DNA from: Avimonas intestinalis
GTDB taxonomy: Bacteria > Bacillota > Clostridia > Oscillospirales > Acutalibacteraceae
Assembly (NCBI GenBank): GCA_904380375.1
Contig: CAJFID010000005.1
Coordinates: 1-64,000, forward strand
Length of the DNA stretch: 64,000 nucleotides
Reading direction: 5' to 3'
Position numbers and translations under genes: made by a program. Every line of letters begins with the position of its first letter. Position 1 is the first letter of the stretch. Positions 54,204-63,226 of the stretch are shown here, one piece after another. The notes below the pieces were generated by a model. It saw only the letters and a list, made by a program, of their open reading frames with translations. It was not told the DNA's origin and did no database searches.

Positions 54204-55136
54204 CTAACCGACCGGCTCCCCCAGGGTGTGCAGAAACGCCGTAAAATACGGGGGAAGCGGGCTGGAAAACTCCATGTACCGTCCATCTCGCGGGTGGCGG
54301 AACCCGATCACCCGCGCATGAAGACACTGCCCCTGCAGCAGCGCGGGCTGCCGGCTGCCTCCATACACCGCATCCCCGGCCACGGGATGGCCGATATACG
54401 CCATGTGTACCCGGATCTGATGGGTGCGCCCGGTTTCCAGCCGCACCCGGACATGGGTATAGCCCGCGTAACGGGCGATCACCTCATAATGCGTCACCGC
54501 CGGCTTGGAATTCTTCGGAGTTACCGCCATCTTTTTTCTATGGACAGGATGCCGGCCGATCGGCGCATTGATCGTGCCCGCATCGTCCGGCAGGCGGCCC
54601 GCCACCACCGCTTCGTAGATACGGGTAAAGCTGTGCTGCTTGATCTGTTCCGCCAAGCCGCGGTGAGCCAGATCGTTTTTCGCGACAATCAGCAGGCCGC
54701 TGGTGTCCTTATCAATGCGGTGGACAATCCCCGGCCGCATAACCCCGTTGATCCCGGAAAGGCTGTCCCCGCAGTGGGCGAGCAGGGCGTTGACCAGCGT
54801 CCCGGTGTAATTGCCCGCCGCCGGATGGACCACCATCCCCTTGGGCTTGTTGACCACCAGCAGGTCGCTGTCTTCATAGACGATATCAAGGGGGATTGCC
54901 TCCGCCTTCGCCTCATAGGCCACCGGCTCCGGCAGGGAAACCACAATTTCCTCCCCGCCGCGCAGGCGATAGTTTTTCGCCCGCTTGAGGCCGTCAGCAG
55001 AAACGAAGCCCCGTTCCAGCCAATCCTGTACCTGGGAACGGGGCGCCTCCAGCTCCTGGCTGAGATAGCGGTCAAGCCTCTCCCCCGCTTTTTCCGGCGG
55101 CGGGGTCCGCCGTTCCTCCCTGATGCAATGTCCCAT
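54204..55136 (-). CDS. rluD: RluD-type 23S rRNA pseudouridine synthase
   Basis: 310 residues. An S4 RNA-binding domain (residues 15-70) precedes the RluA/RluD catalytic core, with the catalytic aspartate in RIDKDTSGLLIVAKND and the signature LETGRTHQIRVHM. Its start overlaps the end of lspA by 65 bases. RluA-family members differ in target (rRNA positions), so RluD is the best guess. Confidence 0.88.
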   Translation of the reverse strand: MGHCIREERRTPPPEKAGERLDRYLSQELEAPRSQVQDWLERGFVSADGLKRAKNYRLRGGEEIVVSLPEPVAYEAKAEAIPLDIVYEDSDLLVVNKPKGMVVHPAAGNYTGTLVNALLAHCGDSLSGINGVMRPGIVHRIDKDTSGLLIVAKNDLAHRGLAEQIKQHSFTRIYEAVVAGRLPDDAGTINAPIGRHPVHRKKMAVTPKNSKPAVTHYEVIARYAGYTHVRVRLETGRTHQIRVHMAYIGHPVAGDAVYGGSRQPALLQGQCLHARVIGFRHPRDGRYMEFSSPLPPYFTAFLHTLGEPVG

Positions 55137-55656
55137 CCGGCGTCTCCCCTTCCGCAGCCGGCGCCGTGTCCGCTTTGTCGGCCGCTTTCGGCTTAGATTT
55201 TTCTTCGCTGAATAAAAACAGATAGAAAATCAGCAGCAAAGCGGCGCCGATCACAACATAGCAGTCGGCCAAATTGAAAATCGGGAAATTGATCAGCTTA
55301 AAGTAGATAAAATCCACCACTTCGCCGCGGAACACCCGGTCAATGAGGTTGCCCAGCCCGCCGGCCACGATCAAAACGCCGCTGACCGTCACCATTCGGT
55401 GCGCCTTGACCTTCCCGGTAAGCAGGACAATTAGGATCGCTGCAAGCACAACGGCGGTCAAGCCGATGAAAACCCAGCGGTTCCCCGGGAAAAGGCCGAA
55501 GGCCACGCCGGGATTGGTGGTAAAATTAAACTCCAGAACGCCGGGAATGATGACAAAAGGCTCCTGCCCCCGAAGGAAGGCCACCGCCAAAAGCTTGGTA
55601 AACTGGTCAAGCAGGATCAGCGCCGCTGAAGCGAGCAGGACAAACGCCTGATACAT
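55072..55656 (-). CDS. lspA: Lipoprotein signal peptidase (signal peptidase II)
   Basis: 194 residues, about 35 longer than usual because of an alanine/lysine-rich C-terminal tail (after FLFSEEKS). It cleaves the signal peptide of prolipoproteins such as ApbE and OppA here. Four membrane helices and the two catalytic aspartates in GNLIDRV and FNLADCYVVIG are present. Adjacent to rluD as in many Firmicutes. Confidence 0.93.
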   Translation of the reverse strand: MYQAFVLLASAALILLDQFTKLLAVAFLRGQEPFVIIPGVLEFNFTTNPGVAFGLFPGNRWVFIGLTAVVLAAILIVLLTGKVKAHRMVTVSGVLIVAGGLGNLIDRVFRGEVVDFIYFKLINFPIFNLADCYVVIGAALLLIFYLFLFSEEKSKPKAADKADTAPAAEGETPDGTLHQGGTADPAAGKSGGEA

Positions 55657-55785
55657 AGAGTTTCCCCGTTTCTGCCGTGCAAATGGATGCCAAACGTTAT
55701 CCCGGACGTTCCCACGGCTGGACAGCCCCGGACGGGCAAAGGCGGCGGGCCGAGCAAACGGTTCGCCGCCTATTATGTATGCCGT

Positions 55786-56604
55786 CTATTTCCGGCGCCG
55801 GAAAGGCCCCGGTTCGCCGTCGGTATCCTTGGAAATATCGTAGTCGTCCCCAAACTTCAGATCACCGAAGCGGGAAACGGCAGGCTCCGCCGCAGTCGGC
55901 GCCGTCACAGGGGCAGCCGACGGAGCAGCCGGCGCTTCTTCCTCCTGCAAAACCGGCAGATCCAAAACCACGCCGCGGGACGCCTGGGCCTCGCTGTTCG
56001 GTACCGCCGGCGCCTCCGGGTTCTGTTCCACCACCGGCTCAAAGGCCGGCTCCTCCGCCGGCGCAGCGGGGATTTCCGCCGTTTCCTGTACCGGCTCCCC
56101 AGCAACAGCGGCGGCCGGCTGTTCCTCCGCGGCATTCTCCGCTTGGGCCTTTTCCTCCGGCTCCTCCGGCAGCACGTCAATCAACGCCAGGTGCTCCCGG
56201 TAAATCGAAAGCATCCGCGCCTTAAAGGCGGTGATTTCGCGGCGGATCCTTTCAAACTCCTGCTGCGCGCCAACGATGTTTTTCTGCGCGGTGTCAACGA
56301 TCTTTTCCGCCTTGATATTGGCGTCCTCAAGGATCAGCCCGGCCTTGTGATTGGCCTCGCGCACCACGGTATCGCCCAGGCGCTGCGCGCTGAGCAGGGC
56401 CGTACGGATGCTGTCCTCCTCGTTACGGTACTCGACCAGCTTATCAGCGAGAACCTCAAGCTTTTTTTCCAGTTCCGCCTTCGCGGAGGTCAAGGCGGCG
56501 ACGGTGTCCGCGCACTGGTCTAAGAACGCGTCCACCTCCGCCGTTTTATAGCCGCCCATGCTCCGGTTAAACGTGACGTTGCGGATTTCGTTGGCTGTCA
56601 GCAT
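55786..56604 (-). CDS. divIVA: DivIVA domain protein
   Basis: 272 residues. The start MLTANEIRNVTFNRSMGGYKTAEVDAFLDQ is the DivIVA membrane-curvature-sensing N-terminus, followed by a long coiled coil to about residue 150 and an acidic Pro/Ala/Glu-rich low-complexity tail. It organises pole and septum proteins in Gram-positive bacteria. It lies in the usual ylm cluster between ylmH and lspA. Confidence 0.9.
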   Translation of the reverse strand: MLTANEIRNVTFNRSMGGYKTAEVDAFLDQCADTVAALTSAKAELEKKLEVLADKLVEYRNEEDSIRTALLSAQRLGDTVVREANHKAGLILEDANIKAEKIVDTAQKNIVGAQQEFERIRREITAFKARMLSIYREHLALIDVLPEEPEEKAQAENAAEEQPAAAVAGEPVQETAEIPAAPAEEPAFEPVVEQNPEAPAVPNSEAQASRGVVLDLPVLQEEEAPAAPSAAPVTAPTAAEPAVSRFGDLKFGDDYDISKDTDGEPGPFRRRK

Positions 56605-56682
56605 ACAGGGAGCCCTTCCTTTCCGACGATATTAACTCTCTCAACCAATCCCGTTTGCCGGATTATGCAGGCAAGCGGGACG

Positions 56683-57495
56683 CTATAAATACTTACGGAT
56701 AGTGATAAACAGGCGGCCTTTGCGGGATAAGGGCCCAAGTTCTCCGACCGCAAAGCGACCGACTCCCCGCAGCGAGAGGATGTCCCCCTGCTTTACCGCG
56801 GCGGAAACCGACAGGCAGGGGATGTGGTTGACCGATACCAGCCCCGCCTCGATCCGCCGGGCCGCTTCTTCCCGCGAGATGCCGGCGGCCACCTTCACCA
56901 CCGCATCCAGCCGGGGAGAGGCCACCGTGTCCCGCATCTCCTGAAACCCGCCGAAGCCCGGCAGGACGCCGTCGTAATCCGGCAGGAGGGTTACCCCTTC
57001 CCCGCCGACCTTTTCTATCTGCCCGGCCAGAAATCCGGCAATCCCCCGATCCAAAAAGGCGACCGCCAATCCCTCCCCGCAGAGGATATCCCCCACGGTT
57101 TCCCGTTTCACGCCGCAGGAAAGCAGCGTCCCCAAGAAATCGCGGTGGGTGAGCTTCGCCGCCTTGCGGTAACGGAAGCCCAGCGCCGTCAAGGGAAAAG
57201 AGGCATACGGCGGGGCGCCGGGGCCACCGTCCTCCCAGGCCATATAGTCCGGGAACACACCGAAGTAGACCCGCTCCGCCTCCGGATAACCGCCCCAAAA
57301 GGCGGCATTTTCAATCGGGATAGTATGTACCAGCTCCGCCGCCACGGCGCGCTGCCGCCCATCCAAAAAGCCGAGGAAGCGCGGGGCAGAGCGCCGCTCG
57401 CACAGCCGGACGGCGTCCCGCACCGCCGCGCGCAGGAGCTCGTCCTCCGCGCCGGCAGAAGCCGGGCCCTCGTCCTTTTTAGAAGTAGAGGCCAT
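56683..57495 (-). CDS. ylmH: YlmH family RNA-binding protein (S4 domain)
   Basis: 270 residues. The N-terminal YlmH domain (FLGFLDGRQRAVAAELV, FWGGYPEAERVYFGVFPDY) precedes an S4 domain (ISREEAARRIEAGLVSVNHI, LSLRGVGRFAVGE). YlmH acts in ribosome-associated rescue and is conserved beside sepF. It overlaps sepF by 17 bases. Confidence 0.9.
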   Translation of the reverse strand: MASTSKKDEGPASAGAEDELLRAAVRDAVRLCERRSAPRFLGFLDGRQRAVAAELVHTIPIENAAFWGGYPEAERVYFGVFPDYMAWEDGGPGAPPYASFPLTALGFRYRKAAKLTHRDFLGTLLSCGVKRETVGDILCGEGLAVAFLDRGIAGFLAGQIEKVGGEGVTLLPDYDGVLPGFGGFQEMRDTVASPRLDAVVKVAAGISREEAARRIEAGLVSVNHIPCLSVSAAVKQGDILSLRGVGRFAVGELGPLSRKGRLFITIRKYL

Positions 57496-57934
57496 TGTTC
57501 TCCAGCTCGTCGAGCAGGTCGCCCATAATCCCCACGTTATAGGGCGTGATGATGAAGGTGCAATTGGCCACCTTCTTGATCTGCCCGTCGTTGGCGTAAG
57601 CCACGCCGCTCAGGAAGTCGAGGATCCGGCGGGCAACGTCCTTGTTGGCGCTCTCCAGGTTGAGGACCACCGTCCGCTTGGCATTGAGATGGTCGGCCAC
57701 GGCGCTGGCATCGTCAAAGCGTTCCGGCTTGACCAGCACTACCTGCAGCTGCGCCGTCGCGTGGATGTTGACCACCTTATTGCTGCGCTTCGCCGGCTCC
57801 GCCGGGACATCGGCCGCAGCCGGGGCGGTCTCCTCCGGCTTGGTCACAAAATCCATGCCGTCGTCTACTCCATCGTCGAACTCGTCGTCCTCCGGGTCGC
57901 TCATCAAATTCTTGAATTTGTCGATCAGGCTCAT
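57479..57934 (-). CDS. sepF: Cell division protein SepF
   Basis: 151 residues. An N-terminal membrane-binding amphipathic helix (MSLIDKFKNLMS), a variable acidic linker, and the C-terminal SepF core (VVLVKPERFDDASAVADHLNAKRTVVLNLESANKDVARRILDFLSGVAYA in outline) are present. SepF links FtsZ to the membrane and shapes the septum. Confidence 0.92.
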   Translation of the reverse strand: MSLIDKFKNLMSDPEDDEFDDGVDDGMDFVTKPEETAPAAADVPAEPAKRSNKVVNIHATAQLQVVLVKPERFDDASAVADHLNAKRTVVLNLESANKDVARRILDFLSGVAYANDGQIKKVANCTFIITPYNVGIMGDLLDELENNGLYF

Positions 57935-58094
57935 TTTTCCAATCCTGTCCTTTCCTTTTGATTGCCCTTGATTTCCCTCTATTTCCGCCCTCTTCCGGCC
58001 GGCGGCCGAAGGGGCAGGGGCTTTGGCAGGGCCGAAACGCCAAACGGGACGGCCCTGCCGCGCAAAATCATAGAAAAACGCGTCCGGCGGCCGA

Positions 58095-58814
58095 TTATCC
58101 GCGCGGGGGGTAGACCCGCCGTCCAAACAAGGCCGACCCGATCCGAACAAGGGTAGCCCCCTCAAGGATCGCCTCGCGATAATCCCCGGACATGCCCATA
58201 GACAGAACGTCCATAGTCCCATTATCCCTGTTTTTTGCCCTAATGTCAATAAACAGTTTATACATCCGGGCAAAAACCGCCCTTTTTTCCCTTTCCGTTT
58301 CCAAAATCGGCGGGACGGTCATCAGCCCGCGCACCCGGATTCCGGGGAAAAGGCGGATTTCTTCCAGCACTTCCTCCAAATTCTCCTGGAAAACGCCGGA
58401 TTTCGCCTCCTCCCGTCCAATATTTACCTCTACCAGCACGTCGGTGACCAGGCCGCATTTCAGCGACGCCTCCGACACCGCCCGTGCCAGATGGACGCTG
58501 TCAATCGACTCAATCATGTTGACCAGCCCCACGATCTTGGAAACCTTGTTGGTCTGCAGGTGGCCGATCAGGTGGACGCCGACGCCGTCCAGATACAGGC
58601 TGTCCCGCTTGCCCAGGAACTCCTGGACGCGGTTCTCGCCGATGGCGTCCACCCCTGCCTCAATCGCCGCGTTGATCCGGTCGGGAGGGACGGTTTTGGT
58701 CACCCCCAGGAGCCGCACATCCTCCGGCCTCCGGCCGGAGGCGGCGGCAGCCTCCGCCATTGTCTGCATAATCGCTTTCAGGTTCTCCCGAATGTCATCG
58801 TACGGTCTTTCCAT
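58095..58814 (-). CDS. ylmE: YggS/YlmE family PLP homeostasis protein
   Basis: 239 residues. The PLP-lysine motif LLGVTKTVPPD, ENRVQEFLGK, HLIGHLQTNKV and the C-terminal LSMGMSGDYREAILEGATLVRIGSALFG in outline mark the YggS family, which buffers pyridoxal phosphate. It overlaps the HlyD-like gene by 20 bases and sits upstream of sepF, as is standard. Confidence 0.93.
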   Translation of the reverse strand: MERPYDDIRENLKAIMQTMAEAAAASGRRPEDVRLLGVTKTVPPDRINAAIEAGVDAIGENRVQEFLGKRDSLYLDGVGVHLIGHLQTNKVSKIVGLVNMIESIDSVHLARAVSEASLKCGLVTDVLVEVNIGREEAKSGVFQENLEEVLEEIRLFPGIRVRGLMTVPPILETEREKRAVFARMYKLFIDIRAKNRDNGTMDVLSMGMSGDYREAILEGATLVRIGSALFGRRVYPPRG

Positions 58815-60012
58815 CGTAGAGCCCCTTCCCTTCCGTAATGATATCGTCGTAGAGCTTCAGATAGCCGTCCTCATCCGTCTCCTCACAAATGACGTAGTCC
58901 GGCTCGGAGTGCAGGATGTTCACCCGGCGGAAGGTGCAGGTATCCCCCACCAGGGCGTACACGCCGCTTTCCCCCTCGTCGTTTTTAATAATGCAGCTGC
59001 TGGGCACCCGCAGCCCCTCGTACTCCCGGAGCCGGATCTGCACCGGCTCTACCCGCATCGAAGACAGCTCGCTGGACATGATGGAGCATTCAAAAACCAC
59101 CACCGTATTTCCTTCTTTATCCCGGTTGGTGGCCACCACGGTGGCAGAAACCGCCTCGTTGGTGACAAAGGGGAAGAGCAGCGTCGGGGACATGTCAATC
59201 CGGACCTCCGCCGCATCCTCGGCGGGGATCAGACAGGCAAAATACCATTCGTAATTCTGCACCACCTTGCCGACATAGCCCGACGACTCCGTATCCGGAG
59301 TGCTGTCCAGCAGCTTGGAAAGCTCGTCGGGCGTCAGGAGCAGGGTTTCCTCTGCGGTCAGCGCATCCTCAAACCCGTCAATATCGTTCACAAAATAGCC
59401 CGCATCCGGCGAGGTGATCGACGCCGTCGCCGCAGAAAATGCCCCTTCAAGAGAAGCCTTCTGCGCGGAAAGCGCGGCCAAGCGGTCGCTGAAATCGGCC
59501 ACGGTCCCCACCGTGATCTGCCGTTTATTCATCAGCTCGAGCAGCCGGGCGCGCCAATCGGCCATATCCGAAAGGGAAAGGGCGTTCACCCCCTGCGTGA
59601 TCTCCCCCACCAGCTGGCTGATCTGCTTGTCAATCACGTCAAGGTTCACCCGGTTTGCCGTCCCCTGGAGCTCAATCTGCTCTAGGGAGGCGATCTCCTG
59701 GTTCAGGCTGTCAAGCTCCTGCTGGGCCTTGGCGTCCGCTTCGGTGGGATAGACCTCGGCAACGACGCCGCCTTTGGAAACGCGGCTTCCGTTTTCAATC
59801 GTATACAGCAGGAAGCCGTCCGCCTCTCCGGGGATTTTCGTCTCGCTGCGGACGGCGATTCCCTCGGTGTCAATGGTATCGTAGACACTGTATTTGGTCA
59901 CCGTTTCGGTCTTGACCGGGTTATACAGCACCTGATAAGCCTGATAGCCGACATAAGCGATCAGGAAAAGGGAGACAACCACCGTAATCAGGCGTTTCAC
60001 AAAGGGTTCCAT
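58795..60012 (-). CDS. HlyD-like membrane adaptor protein
   Basis: 405 residues. One N-terminal membrane helix (about 8-26, LITVVVSLFLIAYVGYQAYQ), then a biotinyl/lipoyl-like barrel half (VSKGGVVAEVYP), a coiled-coil hairpin (ADAKAQQELDSLNQEIASLEQ) and a beta-barrel region match HlyD-type adaptor proteins. No transporter gene is adjacent, but a gene of this kind is often found in this position between miaA and ylmE in Clostridia. Its role there is unknown. Confidence 0.8.
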   Translation of the reverse strand: MEPFVKRLITVVVSLFLIAYVGYQAYQVLYNPVKTETVTKYSVYDTIDTEGIAVRSETKIPGEADGFLLYTIENGSRVSKGGVVAEVYPTEADAKAQQELDSLNQEIASLEQIELQGTANRVNLDVIDKQISQLVGEITQGVNALSLSDMADWRARLLELMNKRQITVGTVADFSDRLAALSAQKASLEGAFSAATASITSPDAGYFVNDIDGFEDALTAEETLLLTPDELSKLLDSTPDTESSGYVGKVVQNYEWYFACLIPAEDAAEVRIDMSPTLLFPFVTNEAVSATVVATNRDKEGNTVVVFECSIMSSELSSMRVEPVQIRLREYEGLRVPSSCIIKNDEGESGVYALVGDTCTFRRVNILHSEPDYVICEETDEDGYLKLYDDIITEGKGLYDGKTVR

Positions 60013-60023
60013 CGCTCTTCCTC

Positions 60024-60992
60024 CTAAGGGCGGCCGTTCGTCTGCGTATCCCCGGGCGGGATCGCCAGGGCCTCCTGCGCCGCGTCCGCCAGCGCCGGGA
60101 GCCCGGCGTATTCGTCAATATAAAGGAACCGGGCGTTCCTGCGCCGCCGGAACCAGGTCAGCTGCCGCTTCGCATACCGGCGGGTGGAGCGTTTCAGGTT
60201 CTCCACCGCCTCCGAGAGGGGGAGCTCGCCCGCAAAATACGGCGCCAGCTCCTTATAGCCGATCGCCTGCAAAGCGGTGGGCGCGGTCGGCGCCGCCAGC
60301 GCCTGCTCCGCCTCCTGCAAGAGCCCGGCGGCCAGCATCTCGTCCACCCGGCGGTTGATCCGGCCGTACAAAACGGCGCGGTCGCGGCAATCGAGCACAA
60401 GCACCCGCGCCTCAAAGGGCGGGGGGACGCTGCGGGAAAAGCGGAGCTGCTCGCTCATGGTCATCCCCGTTGTGCGGTACAGCTCCAGCGCGCGGAGGAT
60501 CCTCCCACGGTTGGCCGGATGGAGCCTCTCCGCCGTTTCCGGGTCGACCGCCCGCAGCTCCGCGAGGAGGGGCTCGATGCCCTCCCTGTCGGCCCGGCGG
60601 GCCAATTCCTCCCGCACGGCGGGGTCTTCCCCGTTCCCGGCGAATTGGAGGTTGTCGACCACCGCGTCAATATACAGCCCCGTCCCGCCGCAGAGGAGGG
60701 GCAGCCGGCCCCGGGTGCGGATTTCCGCGATCGCCCGGCGGGCGTCCCCGGCATACCGCGCCACGCTGTATTTCTCCGTCAGGGGCAGGAAGCCCAGGAG
60801 GTGATGGGGCACGCCGCGCAGCTCGGCTTCCGTAGGGCGGGCGGTGCCGATGCGCAGGGGCTCGTACACCTGCATTGAATCGGCGGAAACCACCTCGCCG
60901 TCCAGCCGCAGCGCCAGCTCCACCGCCAGCGCGGTCTTGCCGGAGGCGGTAGGGCCGGCGATCACCGGCAGAAGGGGCTTGTTTTCAGGCAT
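60024..60992 (-). CDS. miaA: tRNA dimethylallyltransferase
   Basis: 322 residues. It adds a dimethylallyl group to A37 of tRNAs reading U-starting codons. The P-loop AGPTASGKTALA, the DSMQVYEPLRIGTARPT segment, GGTGLYIDAVVDN and KRQLTWFRRR are all present. AAGGAGA precedes the ATG at 60992. It follows mutL, as in many Firmicutes. Confidence 0.95.
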   Translation of the reverse strand: MPENKPLLPVIAGPTASGKTALAVELALRLDGEVVSADSMQVYEPLRIGTARPTEAELRGVPHHLLGFLPLTEKYSVARYAGDARRAIAEIRTRGRLPLLCGGTGLYIDAVVDNLQFAGNGEDPAVREELARRADREGIEPLLAELRAVDPETAERLHPANRGRILRALELYRTTGMTMSEQLRFSRSVPPPFEARVLVLDCRDRAVLYGRINRRVDEMLAAGLLQEAEQALAAPTAPTALQAIGYKELAPYFAGELPLSEAVENLKRSTRRYAKRQLTWFRRRRNARFLYIDEYAGLPALADAAQEALAIPPGDTQTNGRP

Positions 60993-61079
60993 AAGGGCGT
61001 CTCCTTTGGCATGGTCATCAAGCGGCGGCGATTCCTCCCGGCCCCGGCTGCGTACAGGCGGCCTTCCAGCCGCTGCTGG

Positions 61080-63155
61080 CTATTTGGCCCGGCCGAACTG
61101 CTTTTCCAGCTCCCGCCTGGTCAGCTCAAAGCAGACGGGGCGGCCGTGGGGGCAGGTGCGGACATCGTCGGAAAGCAGGATCCGCTCCGCAACGGCCTGC
61201 CTCTCCTGCTCGGAGGTAGAATCCCCGGCCTTGACGGCGGCGCGGCAGGCGGTGGAATGATAGATCCACTCCAGCTTGTCCGTGGTGATCTCCCGCCGGC
61301 CGGAAGCGAGCCCCCCCGCGATTTCTTGGATCAAGGCGGCTACGTCCCCGCCGGTCAGGAGCATGGGCACTGCCCGCACCAGGACGCTGTGCCCGCCGAA
61401 GTCCTCCACCTCAAAGCCCGCTTGGGACAGGGTGGCGAGCTCGGGGATCAGGGCGGCGTACTCCTCCCGGCTCAGGGAGACCGACACCGGCTCCAGCAGG
61501 AGCTGGGCGTCCGACCGTTCGGCGGCCTTCAGCCGGTCGTAAAGGATCCGCTCATGCGCGGCGTGCTTGTCAATAAAGTAGAGCGCGTCCCCGCGCTGGG
61601 CGATGATGTAGGTGGCGAACGCCTCCCCCAGGCAGCGGACGGCCGGCTCGTCCGTCGGCTTGTCCGGGGCCGAGACCGGCCCGGCCGAAAGAGGATCCGC
61701 CGGCTCCCCTTTCACGGAGGGGGCTTTCTGCGGCGGGGGCGCCCAGCCGCTCTCCTCTTCGGTACGCTGGATATCCGGCACGCGCAGCGGCCGCCCGTAG
61801 GATGAGCCTCCGTCGCGCAGGCCCGCCCCGCCGGCAAACGGCTTCGCGGGCGCTCCCCCGGAAGAAAGCGGCCCGTTCCCGTCGTCCAGGAAACGCTCCC
61901 AGAGGTTCCCGGCCGGGCGGGTATCTCCCGCCGCGTACGCGCCGGTACGGGCCGGGGCCGCTTGCCGGGAGGGCATCCCCGCGCGGGGGGAGGGCCCCTC
62001 CGGAACATCCGGCAGCTCCTGCCGGGCGGCCTGCTCCACCGCCGTATGGGCGGTCGGCGCGCCCGCATAGAGCCGCGTCTGCTCCGGGACTTCCCTTCCC
62101 GCGGCACTCCCGCCGGGGGGCGCAACCGGCGGGGTTTTCACCGGCAGGGACATGCTGGCCGCCGGGGCCGCCGCCTGCAGCGCGCTCCTGGTCCCGTGGT
62201 ATACCGCGTCAAACAAGGGGCGCTCGTTGATAAAGCGGACCTCAATTTTAGCAGGGTGGACGTTGACGTCGACCGTCTCAAGCGGCAGGTCAATATGCAG
62301 CACGCAGGAGGGGAATTTGCCGACCATCATCGCCCCCTTGTACGCTTCCTCAAGCGCCGCCATGGCGGTGCGGGTCTTGACGTAACGGCCGTTGACGAAA
62401 AAATGCTGCATAGTGCGGTTGGCCCGCCCGCAGGTGGGCTTACAAACGTAGCCGTGAACATGCACGCCGTTCAAGGTATAATCAAGGGGGGTCATCCCCT
62501 TGGCGAAGTCCCGCCCGAAGACGGTGTAAATGCAGCTGAGGAGCTTCCCATCGCCGGGGGTGAGCAGCTCCTCCTTGCCGTCCCGCAGGAAGCGCACCGA
62601 TACCTCCGGATGGGAAAGGGCGACCCGGTCGGCCACGCCGGCCACCGAATTCGACTCGCTCACATCCTTTTTGAGGAATTTCATCCGCGCAGGAACATTA
62701 TAAAACAGATCCCGCACGATAATGGTCGTTCCCTGGGGCCTCCCGGCATCCTCGCACAGGATTTCCTGTCCGCCCTCAATGACATAGCGGGTACCGGCCA
62801 CCTCCTCGGCCGTACGGGTGAGCAGCTCTACCTTCGCCACTGCCGAGATCGACGCCAGCGCCTCCCCCCGGAAGCCCAGGGTGCCGATGGCTTCCAGGTC
62901 GTTTTCGGTGCGCACCTTGCTGGTGGCGTGGCGCAGGAAGGCGACCGGCACATCCTCCCGGGCGATACCGCAGCCGTTGTCGGTGACCGACAGGCTTTTG
63001 ACGCCGCCGTTTTCAATCTCGACAGTGATGGCGCTCGCCCCCGCGTCAATGGCGTTTTCCATCAGCTCCTTGACCACGGAGGAAGGGCGCTCTACCACCT
63101 CTCCCGCGGCGATCAGCTCGGCGGTGTGCTTATCAAGTACATGGATTTTCGGCAT
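61080..63155 (-). CDS. mutL: DNA mismatch repair protein MutL
   Basis: 691 residues. The N-terminal GHKL ATPase carries IAAGEVVERPSSVVKELMENAIDAGA, the DNGCGI and GFRGEAL motifs. A Pro/Ala/Gly-rich linker of about 150 residues follows, then the dimerisation domain with the C-terminal metal-binding region (HAAHERILYDRLK, ACRAAVKAGD and CPHGRPVCFELTRRELEKQFGR), which includes the endonuclease-associated motifs of Gram-positive MutL. Confidence 0.95.
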   Translation of the reverse strand: MPKIHVLDKHTAELIAAGEVVERPSSVVKELMENAIDAGASAITVEIENGGVKSLSVTDNGCGIAREDVPVAFLRHATSKVRTENDLEAIGTLGFRGEALASISAVAKVELLTRTAEEVAGTRYVIEGGQEILCEDAGRPQGTTIIVRDLFYNVPARMKFLKKDVSESNSVAGVADRVALSHPEVSVRFLRDGKEELLTPGDGKLLSCIYTVFGRDFAKGMTPLDYTLNGVHVHGYVCKPTCGRANRTMQHFFVNGRYVKTRTAMAALEEAYKGAMMVGKFPSCVLHIDLPLETVDVNVHPAKIEVRFINERPLFDAVYHGTRSALQAAAPAASMSLPVKTPPVAPPGGSAAGREVPEQTRLYAGAPTAHTAVEQAARQELPDVPEGPSPRAGMPSRQAAPARTGAYAAGDTRPAGNLWERFLDDGNGPLSSGGAPAKPFAGGAGLRDGGSSYGRPLRVPDIQRTEEESGWAPPPQKAPSVKGEPADPLSAGPVSAPDKPTDEPAVRCLGEAFATYIIAQRGDALYFIDKHAAHERILYDRLKAAERSDAQLLLEPVSVSLSREEYAALIPELATLSQAGFEVEDFGGHSVLVRAVPMLLTGGDVAALIQEIAGGLASGRREITTDKLEWIYHSTACRAAVKAGDSTSEQERQAVAERILLSDDVRTCPHGRPVCFELTRRELEKQFGRAK

Positions 63156-63226
63156 AGCGCGCCTCCCTTATCTTCGTGTATCCTGCCCCCCGCCCGGCGA
63201 AGCCGCCCCGCTGCCTTCCGCCGGCG

